A stretch of 64,000 nucleotides of DNA from Chlorokybus atmophyticus (lineage: Eukaryota; Streptophyta; Chlorokybophyceae; Chlorokybales; Chlorokybaceae). The notes under the pieces were generated by a model. It did not search any database and was not told the origin of the DNA. It was given only the letters and a program-made list of their open reading frames with translations. Position numbers and translations under genes: made by a program. Below are positions 48,424 to 57,467 of this stretch, piece after piece; position 1 is the stretch's first letter, and each line of letters begins with the position of its first letter. The DNA lies in the NCBI GenBank assembly GCA_009103225.1, contig RHPI01003369.1:1070281-1134280 (forward strand), in the 5' to 3' direction.

Positions 48424-49785
48424 TCAGGCCCGGTGCTTGCGCACTTCCGCAAACACTAGCTTGTACAAGAGCTGCGGTGGTGTGCAGTATACGTAGGTGT
48501 TCGCTGTCAACATCTTGTGACGCAGCGTCGCCAACAGGCGTTTCATGGGGTGTCCGTCCTGCTGCATGCCCAGGAGCAGCGCGGACATGGCGCTGACGAA
48601 GTGAGTCCGGTAGGTGCAAACGCGACTGAATCTTGCGTACTGGGATTCGACGACGCCCAACTTCACTGCGCGAGGTAGATTGGACGATGGTAGGGGTGCT
48701 CGGTGGCGTGGTACGTTGGCGAAGGCTGGCAGATCACGCTTGCAGTATAGTCTGGTACACATTCCCACTTCCGTCTGGAACACTAACAGATCCAAAAATG
48801 AGACTGAAGTACCGCAGGCAGTGCTGGTCACCGTCAGAATGTCTCGCGGGTATATGCCTCCCCCTGGGACACCCGGTCCTCTGTACAGCAGATGCTCAAA
48901 CTCCGGGATGTCCGCCACAAACAGATCGTCTATGTATCGCAGTACGCCACGCGAGCACCTTGCTAACAGCTGTACGTCACCAGTGCTCTGCAGGTGGTCG
49001 GCGAAGTCGAGTTCGTGGGTTAGCAGATACCCATTCGCCAAATGTGCACCAGCGTTGTTGCCCATCGGCACCCCCACGCACTGTCTGTACAGCTCATCAG
49101 TGGCTGTACGCACGTATAGGTTGGCCAGCAGGTACCGTAGCATGGCGCTCAGCAGTGCCGGGGTGAAAGTACGCCATTGGTGACCGTCGTCGTCTTCATA
49201 AGTGGCTGCCGCTGTCCAATGATGTAGCACCGTGCCATCCGAATCCACTGCCAAATGCAGATGCGTAGCGCGGCTGTGGTTGTGCTGATAGTCAAAAGTG
49301 GCAGCTACCAACCTTTCCATCCTTTGCAGTAGATCAGTGTGCTGTATGCGCGTGTAAAGTGTCGAAAAATCAAAAGTCTGTAGCAGCATGCGTATCTGCT
49401 TGTCACGTGCTGTGCGAGTGGAGTTCAACGCACATTGTAATCTGATAAACGCCATGGGATCAGTCACCACCCAGCTGTGCAACACGCCTGGTAGCGCCAC
49501 TATCTCCGCCCATAGCTGATGCCAAATCGCAGTCATGGTTTTGTATACACGGGTCAGCCAGATGCTGGCCTCTGTCAAGGAAGTATTCCATGCCGCTGCT
49601 ATAAAGCGTGGTTGTGGTGGGTCTTTGTGTAGCTTCCAGAGCAGGTACAAATGCGGTAACCGAGCAGGTTGACCAGCTTTGGCCGAACTGAAGTTGTGGA
49701 TGCGGTTCCATTCCTGGTGGGACTGTAGCACCTCTTGCGGTGATGCTGTGACATGCTCATAGGCGTCCGTACCGAGCTCTGTCAC
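48424..49785 (-). CDS. Penelope-like reverse transcriptase, segment with the C-terminus
   Basis: Same motifs as 49757-51064 and nearly identical DNA, plus the C-terminal end (LATLRHKMLTANTYVYCTPP, LLYKLVFAEVRKHRA) and stop. Its N-terminal edge is cut at the one-base gap. Together the two segments give the complete reverse transcriptase. No nuclease domain follows the reverse transcriptase, confirming that the GIY-YIG is N-terminal only. Confidence 0.88.
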   Translation of the reverse strand: MTELGTDAYEHVTASPQEVLQSHQEWNRIHNFSSAKAGQPARLPHLYLLWKLHKDPPQPRFIAAAWNTSLTEASIWLTRVYKTMTAIWHQLWAEIVALPGVLHSWVVTDPMAFIRLQCALNSTRTARDKQIRMLLQTFDFSTLYTRIQHTDLLQRMERLVAATFDYQHNHSRATHLHLAVDSDGTVLHHWTAAATYEDDDGHQWRTFTPALLSAMLRYLLANLYVRTATDELYRQCVGVPMGNNAGAHLANGYLLTHELDFADHLQSTGDVQLLARCSRGVLRYIDDLFVADIPEFEHLLYRGPGVPGGGIYPRDILTVTSTACGTSVSFLDLLVFQTEVGMCTRLYCKRDLPAFANVPRHRAPLPSSNLPRAVKLGVVESQYARFSRVCTYRTHFVSAMSALLLGMQQDGHPMKRLLATLRHKMLTANTYVYCTPPQLLYKLVFAEVRKHRA

Positions 49786-51064
49786 CANTCTTGTGACGCA
49801 GCGTCGCCAACAGGCGTTTCATGGGGTGTCCGTCCTGCTGCATGCCCAGGAGCAGCGCGGACATGGCGCTGACGAAGTGAGTCCGGTAGGTGCAAACGCG
49901 ACTGAATCTTGCGTACTGGGATTCGACGACGCCCAACTTCACTGCGCGAGGTAGATTGGACGATGGTAGGGGTGCTCGGTGGCGTGGTACGTTGGCGAAG
50001 GCTGGCAGATCACGCTTGCAGTATAGTCTGGTACACATTCCCACTTCCGTCTGGAACACTAACAGATCCAAAAATGAGACTGAAGTACCGCAGGCAGTGC
50101 TGGTCACCGTCAGAATGTCTCGCGGGTATATGCCTCCCCCTGGGACACCCGGTCCTCTGTACAGCAGTTGCTCAAACTCCGGGATGTCCGCCACAAACAG
50201 ATCGTCTATGTATCGCAGTACGCCACGCGAGCACCTTGCTAACAGCTGTACGTCACCAGTGCTCTTCAGGTGGTCGGCGAAGTCGAGTTCGTGGGTTAGC
50301 AGATACCCATTCGCCAAATGTGCACCAGCGTTGTTGCCCATCGGCACCCCCACGCACTGTCTGTACAGCTCATCAGTGGCTGTACGCACGTATAGGTTGG
50401 CCAGCAGGTACCGTAGCATGGCGCTCAGCAGTGCCGGGGTGAAAGTACGCCATTGGTGACCGTCGTCGTCTTCATAAGTGGCTGCCGCTGTCCAATGATG
50501 TAGCACCGTGCCATCCGAATCCACTGCCAAATGCAGATGCGTAGCGCGGCTGTGGTTGTGCTGATAGTCAAAAGTGGCAGCTACCAACCTTTCCATCCTT
50601 TGCAGTAGATCAGTGTGCTGTATGCGCGTGTAAAGTGTCGAAAAATCAAAAGTCTGTAGCAGCATGCGTATCTGCTTGTCACGTGCTGTGCGAGTGGAGT
50701 TCAACGCACATTGTAATCTGATAAACGCCATGGGATCAGTCACCACCCAGCTGTGCAACACGCCTGGTAGCGCCACTATCTCCGCCCATAGCTGATGCCA
50801 AATCGCAGTCATGGTTTTGTATACACGGGTCAGCCAGATGCTGGCCTCTGTCAAGGAAGTATTCCATGCCGCTGCTATAAAGCGTGGTTGTGGTGGGTCT
50901 TTGTGTAGCTTCCAGAGCAGGTACAAATGCGGTAACCGAGCAGGTTGACCAGCTTTGGCCGAACTGAAGTTGTGGATGCGGTTCCATTCCTGGTGGGACT
51001 GTAGCACCTCTTGCGGTGATGCTGTGACATGCTCATAGGCGTCCGTACCGAGCTCTGTCACCAT
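49757..51064 (-). CDS. Penelope-like reverse transcriptase, segment up to the gap
   Basis: Continues the frame of the nuclease part. Motifs in order: LPHLYLLWKLHKDP (fingers), VVTDPMAFIRLQCAL, FDFSTLYTRI (motif A Asp), GVPMGNNAGAHLANGYL (motif B), RYIDDLFVADIP (motif C), GTSVSFLDLLVF (motif D) and the thumb region RRHRAPLPSSNLPRAV. It runs into the undetermined base at 49788, so its C-terminus is lost here. It differs from the copy at 48424-49785 at two residues (HLKS/HLQS and FEQL/FEHL). Confidence 0.85.
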   Translation of the reverse strand: MVTELGTDAYEHVTASPQEVLQSHQEWNRIHNFSSAKAGQPARLPHLYLLWKLHKDPPQPRFIAAAWNTSLTEASIWLTRVYKTMTAIWHQLWAEIVALPGVLHSWVVTDPMAFIRLQCALNSTRTARDKQIRMLLQTFDFSTLYTRIQHTDLLQRMERLVAATFDYQHNHSRATHLHLAVDSDGTVLHHWTAAATYEDDDGHQWRTFTPALLSAMLRYLLANLYVRTATDELYRQCVGVPMGNNAGAHLANGYLLTHELDFADHLKSTGDVQLLARCSRGVLRYIDDLFVADIPEFEQLLYRGPGVPGGGIYPRDILTVTSTACGTSVSFLDLLVFQTEVGMCTRLYCKRDLPAFANVPRHRAPLPSSNLPRAVKLGVVESQYARFSRVCTYRTHFVSAMSALLLGMQQDGHPMKRLLATLRHKXGDRARYGRL

Positions 51065-51082
51065 GCAGTTTAGGTAGTGCTT

Positions 51083-52552
51083 TTAACAGACTGCCACTAT
51101 CACTCCAGCGCATTTGTCCACCTCAGTAATCACAAAGTCCTGTTGCAGTTTTCGCAAGGCTGCGGCATCGGATCTGCTCATTGTGTCTGGGGTGGTCACT
51201 GTGCCCTGCTGTTCCGCGAGTGCCATGATGGTATCTGCTTGCCGTTTCACCACAGCGAGCAGTGTCTCTGCCCATTGCTGCAACACCATTGATTGCCCCC
51301 ATCGCTGCTCCAGCTCCGTGGCAAAGCGACGCACCCCCCTCACAATTGCTGGCAGACAGACCTGTACATTTGCCGGTACAGTACTGCGGAACTTTGTCCC
51401 TTTGCGCATCACCAACCGCAGGACGAGCGATGGTGTCAGGCGGTCATAGTCGCATGTCACCACGTGCTGTAGTTGCGGGTGTACTGTGGCCGCCCAGCAT
51501 GGCTCTGCGCACACACATGTCGCTGCCGACATTATCGCCATGTGTTGTTGCGCGGTGGATTGAGTCACGAGGTAACTTCGGTTGCATAACATGTGTCCCA
51601 CTGTCTTGCTGCATTTCCAGACGACCATGGGCTGACCCAAGCGCGCACGGACTGTGTTAGGTAGCGTGGCTAGCACCTCCGCATGGGACAGCAGATTTTG
51701 CAGGTGCAGTGCATCGGCTGCTTCATTGTCGAAAGGGCATGTCACCAACAGGCGCGCGTTGCGTGTCTGCGGCAAGCCTGTTGGGTAGTTGTGCAGCAGT
51801 CTGCTCAAAGCGCCTGTCAGTGCTTTCGCATGAGCTGGCAGTACTTGTAGGTCGGCTGCTGCTGTGTGTTGTAGGACGGCCAACATCTTGTGCAGGTTCA
51901 ATAACTTGTAGGTCAGCAGGTTGGCGAAGACGAACTGGCCCTTCTGCATACATTCTGTGAGGCGTTGGATGCGACGTTTGAAGTCCCTGTAGCCGAACAC
52001 CCTGCCTTCTCGTGGGGCCTGGGGTTGGTGTTGTGGTAGTGTGCGCATCTGCTGGCGTCGCCAGCGTGGTACCCGTGCTCTTCTGTAGGGAGAATGTTCA
52101 ATATTGTAGCCTCGTGGTGTCCCCGTGCGCAAGCGTTGCATCCACAGCCATTCCTTTTGGGCAGCGCGCAGATGCCAAGCTGCAGAGGTTTCTCGAGGCC
52201 TCAGCGGCACTGCCTCCAGCGGCGACACGCCCCACCATTGCACCGGTAAGGTTTGCATTGTCTTTTCCAACAGGGTGGCTGTGGCGCGGTGGGCTGCCTG
52301 GAAGTGTTCCTTGAAACGCTTGAATGCGGACTGGACTGTCATGCCAACGTAGCACTTCTTGCTGCCTGTGGTAGTGTAGATGATGTAAATGACGTGGTGC
52401 TCATCGGTTGGTGATAGCGGTTGCGTGGTGTGCAAGATGCGTCTGATTCTGCTGCGGATGCGTCGTAGTAGTGGTAGTTGCCAACGGTAGTGAATGTCCA
52501 AGACACGTGCTTTAATGCTAGCCCAGTCATATGCGGGTTGTGAGCGAGGCAT
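51083..52552 (-). CDS. Penelope-like element protein, N-terminal part: GIY-YIG endonuclease and connector
   Basis: 489 codons. Residues about 53-85 hold the GIY-YIG core: HVIYIIYTTT, then CYVGMT, then the conserved Arg/His of FKRFKEHFQ. A candidate catalytic Glu lies in QKEWLWMQRL about 60 residues later. This nuclease would nick the target to prime reverse transcription. The rest is a basic connector with helical and Leu-rich stretches (LLTYKLLNLHKMLAVLQ) ending ITEVDKCAGVIVAVC before TAA. After the TAA the same frame continues KHYLNCMVTEL into the reverse transcriptase, so this is one gene with one in-frame stop. The start ATG gives the residues seen in the deleted copy at 46761. Confidence 0.85.
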   Translation of the reverse strand: MPRSQPAYDWASIKARVLDIHYRWQLPLLRRIRSRIRRILHTTQPLSPTDEHHVIYIIYTTTGSKKCYVGMTVQSAFKRFKEHFQAAHRATATLLEKTMQTLPVQWWGVSPLEAVPLRPRETSAAWHLRAAQKEWLWMQRLRTGTPRGYNIEHSPYRRARVPRWRRQQMRTLPQHQPQAPREGRVFGYRDFKRRIQRLTECMQKGQFVFANLLTYKLLNLHKMLAVLQHTAAADLQVLPAHAKALTGALSRLLHNYPTGLPQTRNARLLVTCPFDNEAADALHLQNLLSHAEVLATLPNTVRARLGQPMVVWKCSKTVGHMLCNRSYLVTQSTAQQHMAIMSAATCVCAEPCWAATVHPQLQHVVTCDYDRLTPSLVLRLVMRKGTKFRSTVPANVQVCLPAIVRGVRRFATELEQRWGQSMVLQQWAETLLAVVKRQADTIMALAEQQGTVTTPDTMSRSDAAALRKLQQDFVITEVDKCAGVIVAVC

Positions 52553-53599
52553 GGTGTCGGCGCAGGCGCTGCACTGCCCTGCATGGCCAACGGGGTGGGC
52601 GNGATATCAATATTAACTGCATGCATTTGGCGATGTTAACACCTTAACATTAACGAGCATGAATTCGCTTTTTTGCGTTCAAAGATACAACTTTACCACC
52701 TTTATATGCATTTTCACACACATATCAATGCCATTAATGGCAAGATAAGATTATGTCTCATATGGATCACATTATGTTCAATCGGACGCCTCGAGACATG
52801 TCTGACATGTCTGATCATATGAATCAAAACTTAATCATGTTGGATTGGCAGCAACGTTACATAATCAAGCAAGGTGATTGAGCGCATCCTCATATGTATG
52901 TAATAAAGCTATCATAGCATTATCATACCATCACAGCGTTATCATACCATCACAGCATGCTTTACTTTATAATGATTATAGTAAAGTAGATGATAAAGTT
53001 CATGATTTAATGAACTGGCTTTCACAGTCAGAGGCAAGGCCAATTCTTGTTTAAGGAGAGTGCATTATTTGTCAGAGAAGTGATATTATAAGCAACACGA
53101 AAACGTAATAATGTTAACATTCACACAAAAACACACATGCCAAAGGGCCCAAGGGCCGAAATCACATTAACATGAAACAAAGCAAGCGCTAGTTATACAC
53201 AAAGTATATAATCGAAAGTGTTGAGGGTGAGTACACGGTGCGGAAGATACATGGGTCTTGGTTAGACACGCACATGGAGAGCGGTAGCGGGTTGTAATAG
53301 TGTGGAAATAAGAAGGGCAAGTATGTAAAAATGGTGACCCTCGACACGCACTTCCCCCTCGCACCCCATAACACACCAATGTTTTATCTAGTAACGTCAG
53401 GATCCAGCAATCCGCTTCCAAGCCGCCTGCTCGAGCCCCGCCTATTTGGATGCAATCCCCATGTCAATAGGCCGCGTGACAGCCAATTGCCAGCACTTGA
53501 CAACTTAGCCACAAATGTCTACGCTGTAGGTACTGACATCTTATCTGTAGATGTCAATCTCTGCAGTCTATGAGACGAATATTAATGTGGACTAGTTAG

Positions 53600-53950
53600 C
53601 CATTAATGTCTACAATGTAGATTTGTGTGTCTACTAGGTAGACAGTCACATCTACCAAGATACGTATGTTGATATCTTAGACATGAATGTGGATACCTTA
53701 TATAAGATTGTTGACATCGCAGCTTTGATGTTGAGAGTATGAAGGTTCATGTCGATGTTGATATCGCACACAAAGATGCGATTATATTAAAAGTAGATGC
53801 CTACATTACAAGGAAGAATGTTGATAAAACACGTGTATTTGTTTGAAAAGTACAAGATGATGCATATGTTGATATCACAGTGATGCATGTTAATATTGTA
53901 GACTACCACATTGATATCGAGGATACTGCTATCTACAACCTGCGGCCAAG
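53600..53950. repeat. Degenerate TGTTGATATC / GTAGATGTC repeats
   Basis: TTGATATC occurs several times (near 53668, 53756, 53869, 53911), along with GTTGACATC, GTAGATGTC and related decamers spaced irregularly. It looks like a decayed satellite of a roughly 10-20 base unit. Confidence 0.5.
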
Positions 53951-54264
53951 TTGATGTGTGGCCAATAGGCAAAGCCATGACAATCAAGTGCGACCTCATT
54001 GGTTGCTCATGCCTATGGGTAAAAGTATTGTGAAAGATGATTGGTTTGAGCCTAATAAAGACACGTGCAATAGTGCTTGTCGCAAGATGGTTAGCCGCCT
54101 TAGATTACACTGGGGTGCAAACGAGGCACCATTGATGGAAACACCCACTACCCTCGAGTGACCAGTTAAGGCACTAGGGGTATACAAGTGAGCAGCTTAG
54201 TAGGGTCTACCTTGCCTTGGCGTGGTCGCTCGTATGGGACTTCACGTGGGGACGTGTGTCCTTG

Positions 54265-54420
54265 TGTAGCACTTGTGTGTGAGTGTGTACACTTGGAGGA
54301 CGTGCTTACACTTGCATGTGTGAGGGTATGCACGGTGCTAACACTTGTGTGTGAGTGTGTGTACGGTGTGAGAGTGCTTGCACTTGTGTGTAAGTGCGTG
54401 CACTGCGTAGAGTGCATGAC
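54265..54420. repeat. Minisatellite, roughly 33-39 bp unit
   Basis: GTGCTTACACTTG (54302), GTGCTAACACTTG (54335) and GTGCTTGCACTTG (54374), each followed by TGTGTGAGTGTGT-type sequence, plus a partial unit at 54268. Confidence 0.75.
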
Positions 54421-55317
54421 CTTCTTAGGTGAGAGCTAAGTGCTTAAGCCTAGGGTGGCGTTGCACTTGTGCTGAAAAACCTTGCGTTCAATCTTCCTCT
54501 TGCTCCTGCTCGAGGAGGATCTTGCGCAAATCCATTGATGCAACTGATGTGCGCCATAACATATACGAGGATACACGAAACGAAAGCCACTCATACACAA
54601 CGCGCGCACACACGTACCTGCATGCGTGAACATAAATAGAAATGTATCCATTTTGTATTTACCTCACCCAACGACAATGTTTCGTGGCCAACCATCCTCG
54701 TGCTTTCTAAATTCGCCTTTAATCCCACTCGAAGAGCAAGAGAATTTTGAGCGGGAGCGAGAGGAGGATTTTGCGCAGATTTGAAAAGCACTTGATTAAT
54801 TGCCCATACATATCTTCATACTTTTATTATAACACTGTAGTTACGAAGATCAGATCCTGACTTCAAGGTGTAGCGGAAGAGGGGCACACAAGAGCATGTA
54901 AGTGTGCTCTTGCATTAGCGGTTCATACAATACTTGCAGGTGGCTTTCGGCAAAACCGCATGCAGGGCTCAATCCATGTCAGTTATTAACAAGGCAACAT
55001 GTTATGACCATTTGTATGTTGATTGCCGTTAACCGCTTACGCAGTTATAGTGCAACATTGCTCGCTCAGGTGTTGACACGCTAAGTACAACTATAACCAC
55101 AAAGTGTCATATGATAACGGTATTGAGCTCCAAAGCACTGATGGTCGCACCGTCCCAATCATGTATGCAATCCTTTAGACGCTATCTACAACTTGATTGG
55201 CTCATCGTTCACAACACGTCGAGCTTTGCCGGATGCCTCTATGTGAATAAGTGCCATACAAAATATTCAAATAGCAATATTAAGCAACACCTTCACATCC
55301 TCTCAATGATGTATGAT

Positions 55318-55400
55318 GTAATTTCATTACATGTTTGCAATTGAATTACACAATATATGAAGTAATTTCATTACATTACTACATGTTTGCAATAAAATTG
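55318..55400. repeat. Short direct and inverted repeats with TAATTTCATTACAT
   Basis: GTAATTTCATTACATGTTTG at 55318 recurs at 55364 (TAATTTCATTACATTACTAC then ATGTTTGCAAT). TTGCAATTGAATTAC and TTGCAATAAAATTGC follow. A tandem duplication of about 46 bp is suggested. Confidence 0.6.
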
Positions 55401-56776
55401 CATCATTACTTTACCACAACACAGCTTGATGTAAAAACATTCAATATGTGCAAAAGGTCTACTTGAACATTGCCAACCCAACTCTCATGTCCCGTGCGTC
55501 GTTAGCGCACACCCCATGGTTTTCTTCAACTATAATTTGTACTAGAAATACAACCGTAAAGTTTGCGCATTGTCTTCACAATGCATAAAGCCTTATATAT
55601 TGTTGACATTCATTCACATGCATAAACGAGCACATTGATTTAATGCTCTATATCTGATAGCTTATATATCGACCAAATGTATTGCCGTTTTAACATAGTA
55701 TTGAGCAACGCTTTCCCACTTGCTTCGGCAGCCGGATCTGATATCAAATCATGGCATACACGCCGTAAACTTGCAACTTTTGCCTGGACCAAACTAAAGC
55801 GCTCATTGCTTGTATCTTACATTAATAACACAATTTGGCATATGTTAAGCGACGGTTTCCCACTTATTCAATGAGCCGGCTCCAATAACCAATCGTGATA
55901 TGTGCCAACCTGCAATCTTAGCATGGATAAATCCCAAACGGTCATTGCCTTCAACTTACTCACCGATAAAAGCTTAAAACATGTCAGGCATGTTTCAAGC
56001 TTCTACCGGTATGATTGCGACGCCTCCTTAACATTATTAATGAAGCCTTCACCAGCAGCGGCGTTGCACGTGATTGAATGGAATGCGAACTTAAAGCGGC
56101 TACGTAAGCACACATGGCAAGCACACATGGAGTTATCAGCATTATCCATGCTTTGCGACTTGTGTTGGTTGCCTTAAAGGCCAATGTAATTATAAAGAAG
56201 GTGATCACAAGCTTATCAAATTCAAAAAAAGAGGACTTTATAACTTTTTGTGAGATAATTAATCGTTTTAAATGTGCAAATATAATTGGAGTCAATTATG
56301 TGGTCCAGATAAAAGCATTGTATGCGAAGTAAGAGTGTTATCATAAATCGTTGCCAATACAGCAACTACATTACTATGGTTGTTTCACATGTTTTTTTTC
56401 TTCATAATTTATACATATCTCTCAAGCAAAACTTCATCTGCAGCAAGCGTTCATGCAAATTGACAAATCACGTCAGTTGCATACTACGTATGTCACATTA
56501 AAGGTCACAATTCAATGGTCCATCCAATGCAACATATATAAGATTTAATACCATTGTTCACTGTTTTATTAATAAAGAACGTTTACTATTTCAACTAATT
56601 GTTGTACGATGTATATGACATACGTATCGTCAAACAACTTTTTGTGTTACATATATTACATACATAACGCGTTTCAGATATCGAACGATATGTACATTAT
56701 ATGAGACGTGTTGCACTTGAGCAACAGACATATGGGATACCACGTTGTTTGCATGCGCATTAATCTATACGCATAA

Positions 56777-56857
56777 AGTTGTGTATACAGACACATGCTG
56801 ATGTGTCTGATGTGATTGTGCATATAGACACGTCTACATGTGTCTGTATATACAACT
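56777..56857. repeat. Inverted repeat, 21-bp arms, 39-bp loop
   Basis: Left arm AGTTGTGTATACAGACACAT(G) at 56777-56797 and right arm (C)ATGTGTCTGTATATACAACT at 56837-56857, with one mismatch. The loop itself contains ATGTGTCTGATGTG. Confidence 0.8.
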
Positions 56858-57467
56858 AAATCTACGTTTATGAATTGCTGCCCACTTACCAACATGCCCT
56901 TAACTTGATGTTGAATGACATAATGCCTCATAAACCGCTAAATTGCCCATATTACTTGAATTTTTTTTCCCGGCTTGTAATCTCAAGCATTACCATTGTA
57001 CATTATTACTGCAACTTTATGCCTTATGACAAAACAGCTCATCAATTCAAGTGCCCGCTCTCATGTCACAGTGTGTTACTCTGCTGTACGTTATGTAACA
57101 TTTGTATACATTAATTGGATGTGTAATATTATGTGTACATACTATATATTGTACGTGCCATCTCTGCGGCTCCTGTGCATTATCTCATGCTTTATGGCCC
57201 TCTACGCTACCGTATGCCATGCATCATACCTGTACAATACATAGTAATGGCATAAGGCACCTGTACAATACACAAATTGTAATACACCAATAGCAAAGTC
57301 GACCTTTTTTCGCGCATGCAGCCGACCTGCCACGTGAGCCTGCCACGCTTGCACATGATCACAAGTACCCGCGCCAAGCAAGCAAGCAACTCGCTTGCAG
57401 CAATACACACCACCACACCACACCCCAACCCAGTGCTGCTTGCTGGTGTCAGTGTGTCGGTGCCACC

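Larger units (their letters stand above)
47989..52601 (-). mobile_element. Near full-length Penelope-like retroelement with N-terminal GIY-YIG nuclease
   Basis: On the minus strand the coding region runs from ATG 52552 to the stop at 48424, and the 3' tail reaches the terminal motif ACCACCGGGCTA at 47989. Order: GIY-YIG nuclease, a connector of about 300 residues, then reverse transcriptase. Nuclease first is the reverse of canonical Penelope elements and matches the permuted Chlamys/Naiad clade. One TAA interrupts the frame at 51085-51083. A one-base gap at 49788 sits between two 1.27-kb near-identical segments (48516-49787 and 49791-51062). Collapsed, they leave a single element of about 950 codons. 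An N at 52602 marks the 5' side. Confidence 0.9.
52603..57300. other. AT-rich gene-free island
   Basis: About 4.7 kb visibly richer in A and T than the flanks and without coding signal; the longest frames are about 100 codons. It contains TTGATATC-type repeats (53600-53950), a minisatellite (54265-54420), TAATTTCATTAC repeats (55318-55400) and an inverted repeat (56777-56857). Runs such as TTATCATACCATCACAGC recur near 52900. It begins right at the undetermined base beside the Penelope-like element and ends sharply near 57300, before GC-richer sequence leading to the dehydrogenase gene. Confidence 0.6.

Noticed and set aside
49080-49110. CTGATGAG on the minus strand as a hammerhead ribozyme core
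   Set aside because: It lies inside the reverse transcriptase coding sequence (codons for TDEL) and lacks the matching GAAA segment and stems.
51083-51085. TAA as evidence for a variant code (UAR read as Gln)
   Set aside because: CSC1 and eIF6 end in TAA, and FAH, SDR and WDR31 end in TAG, each at the expected protein end. The code looks standard.
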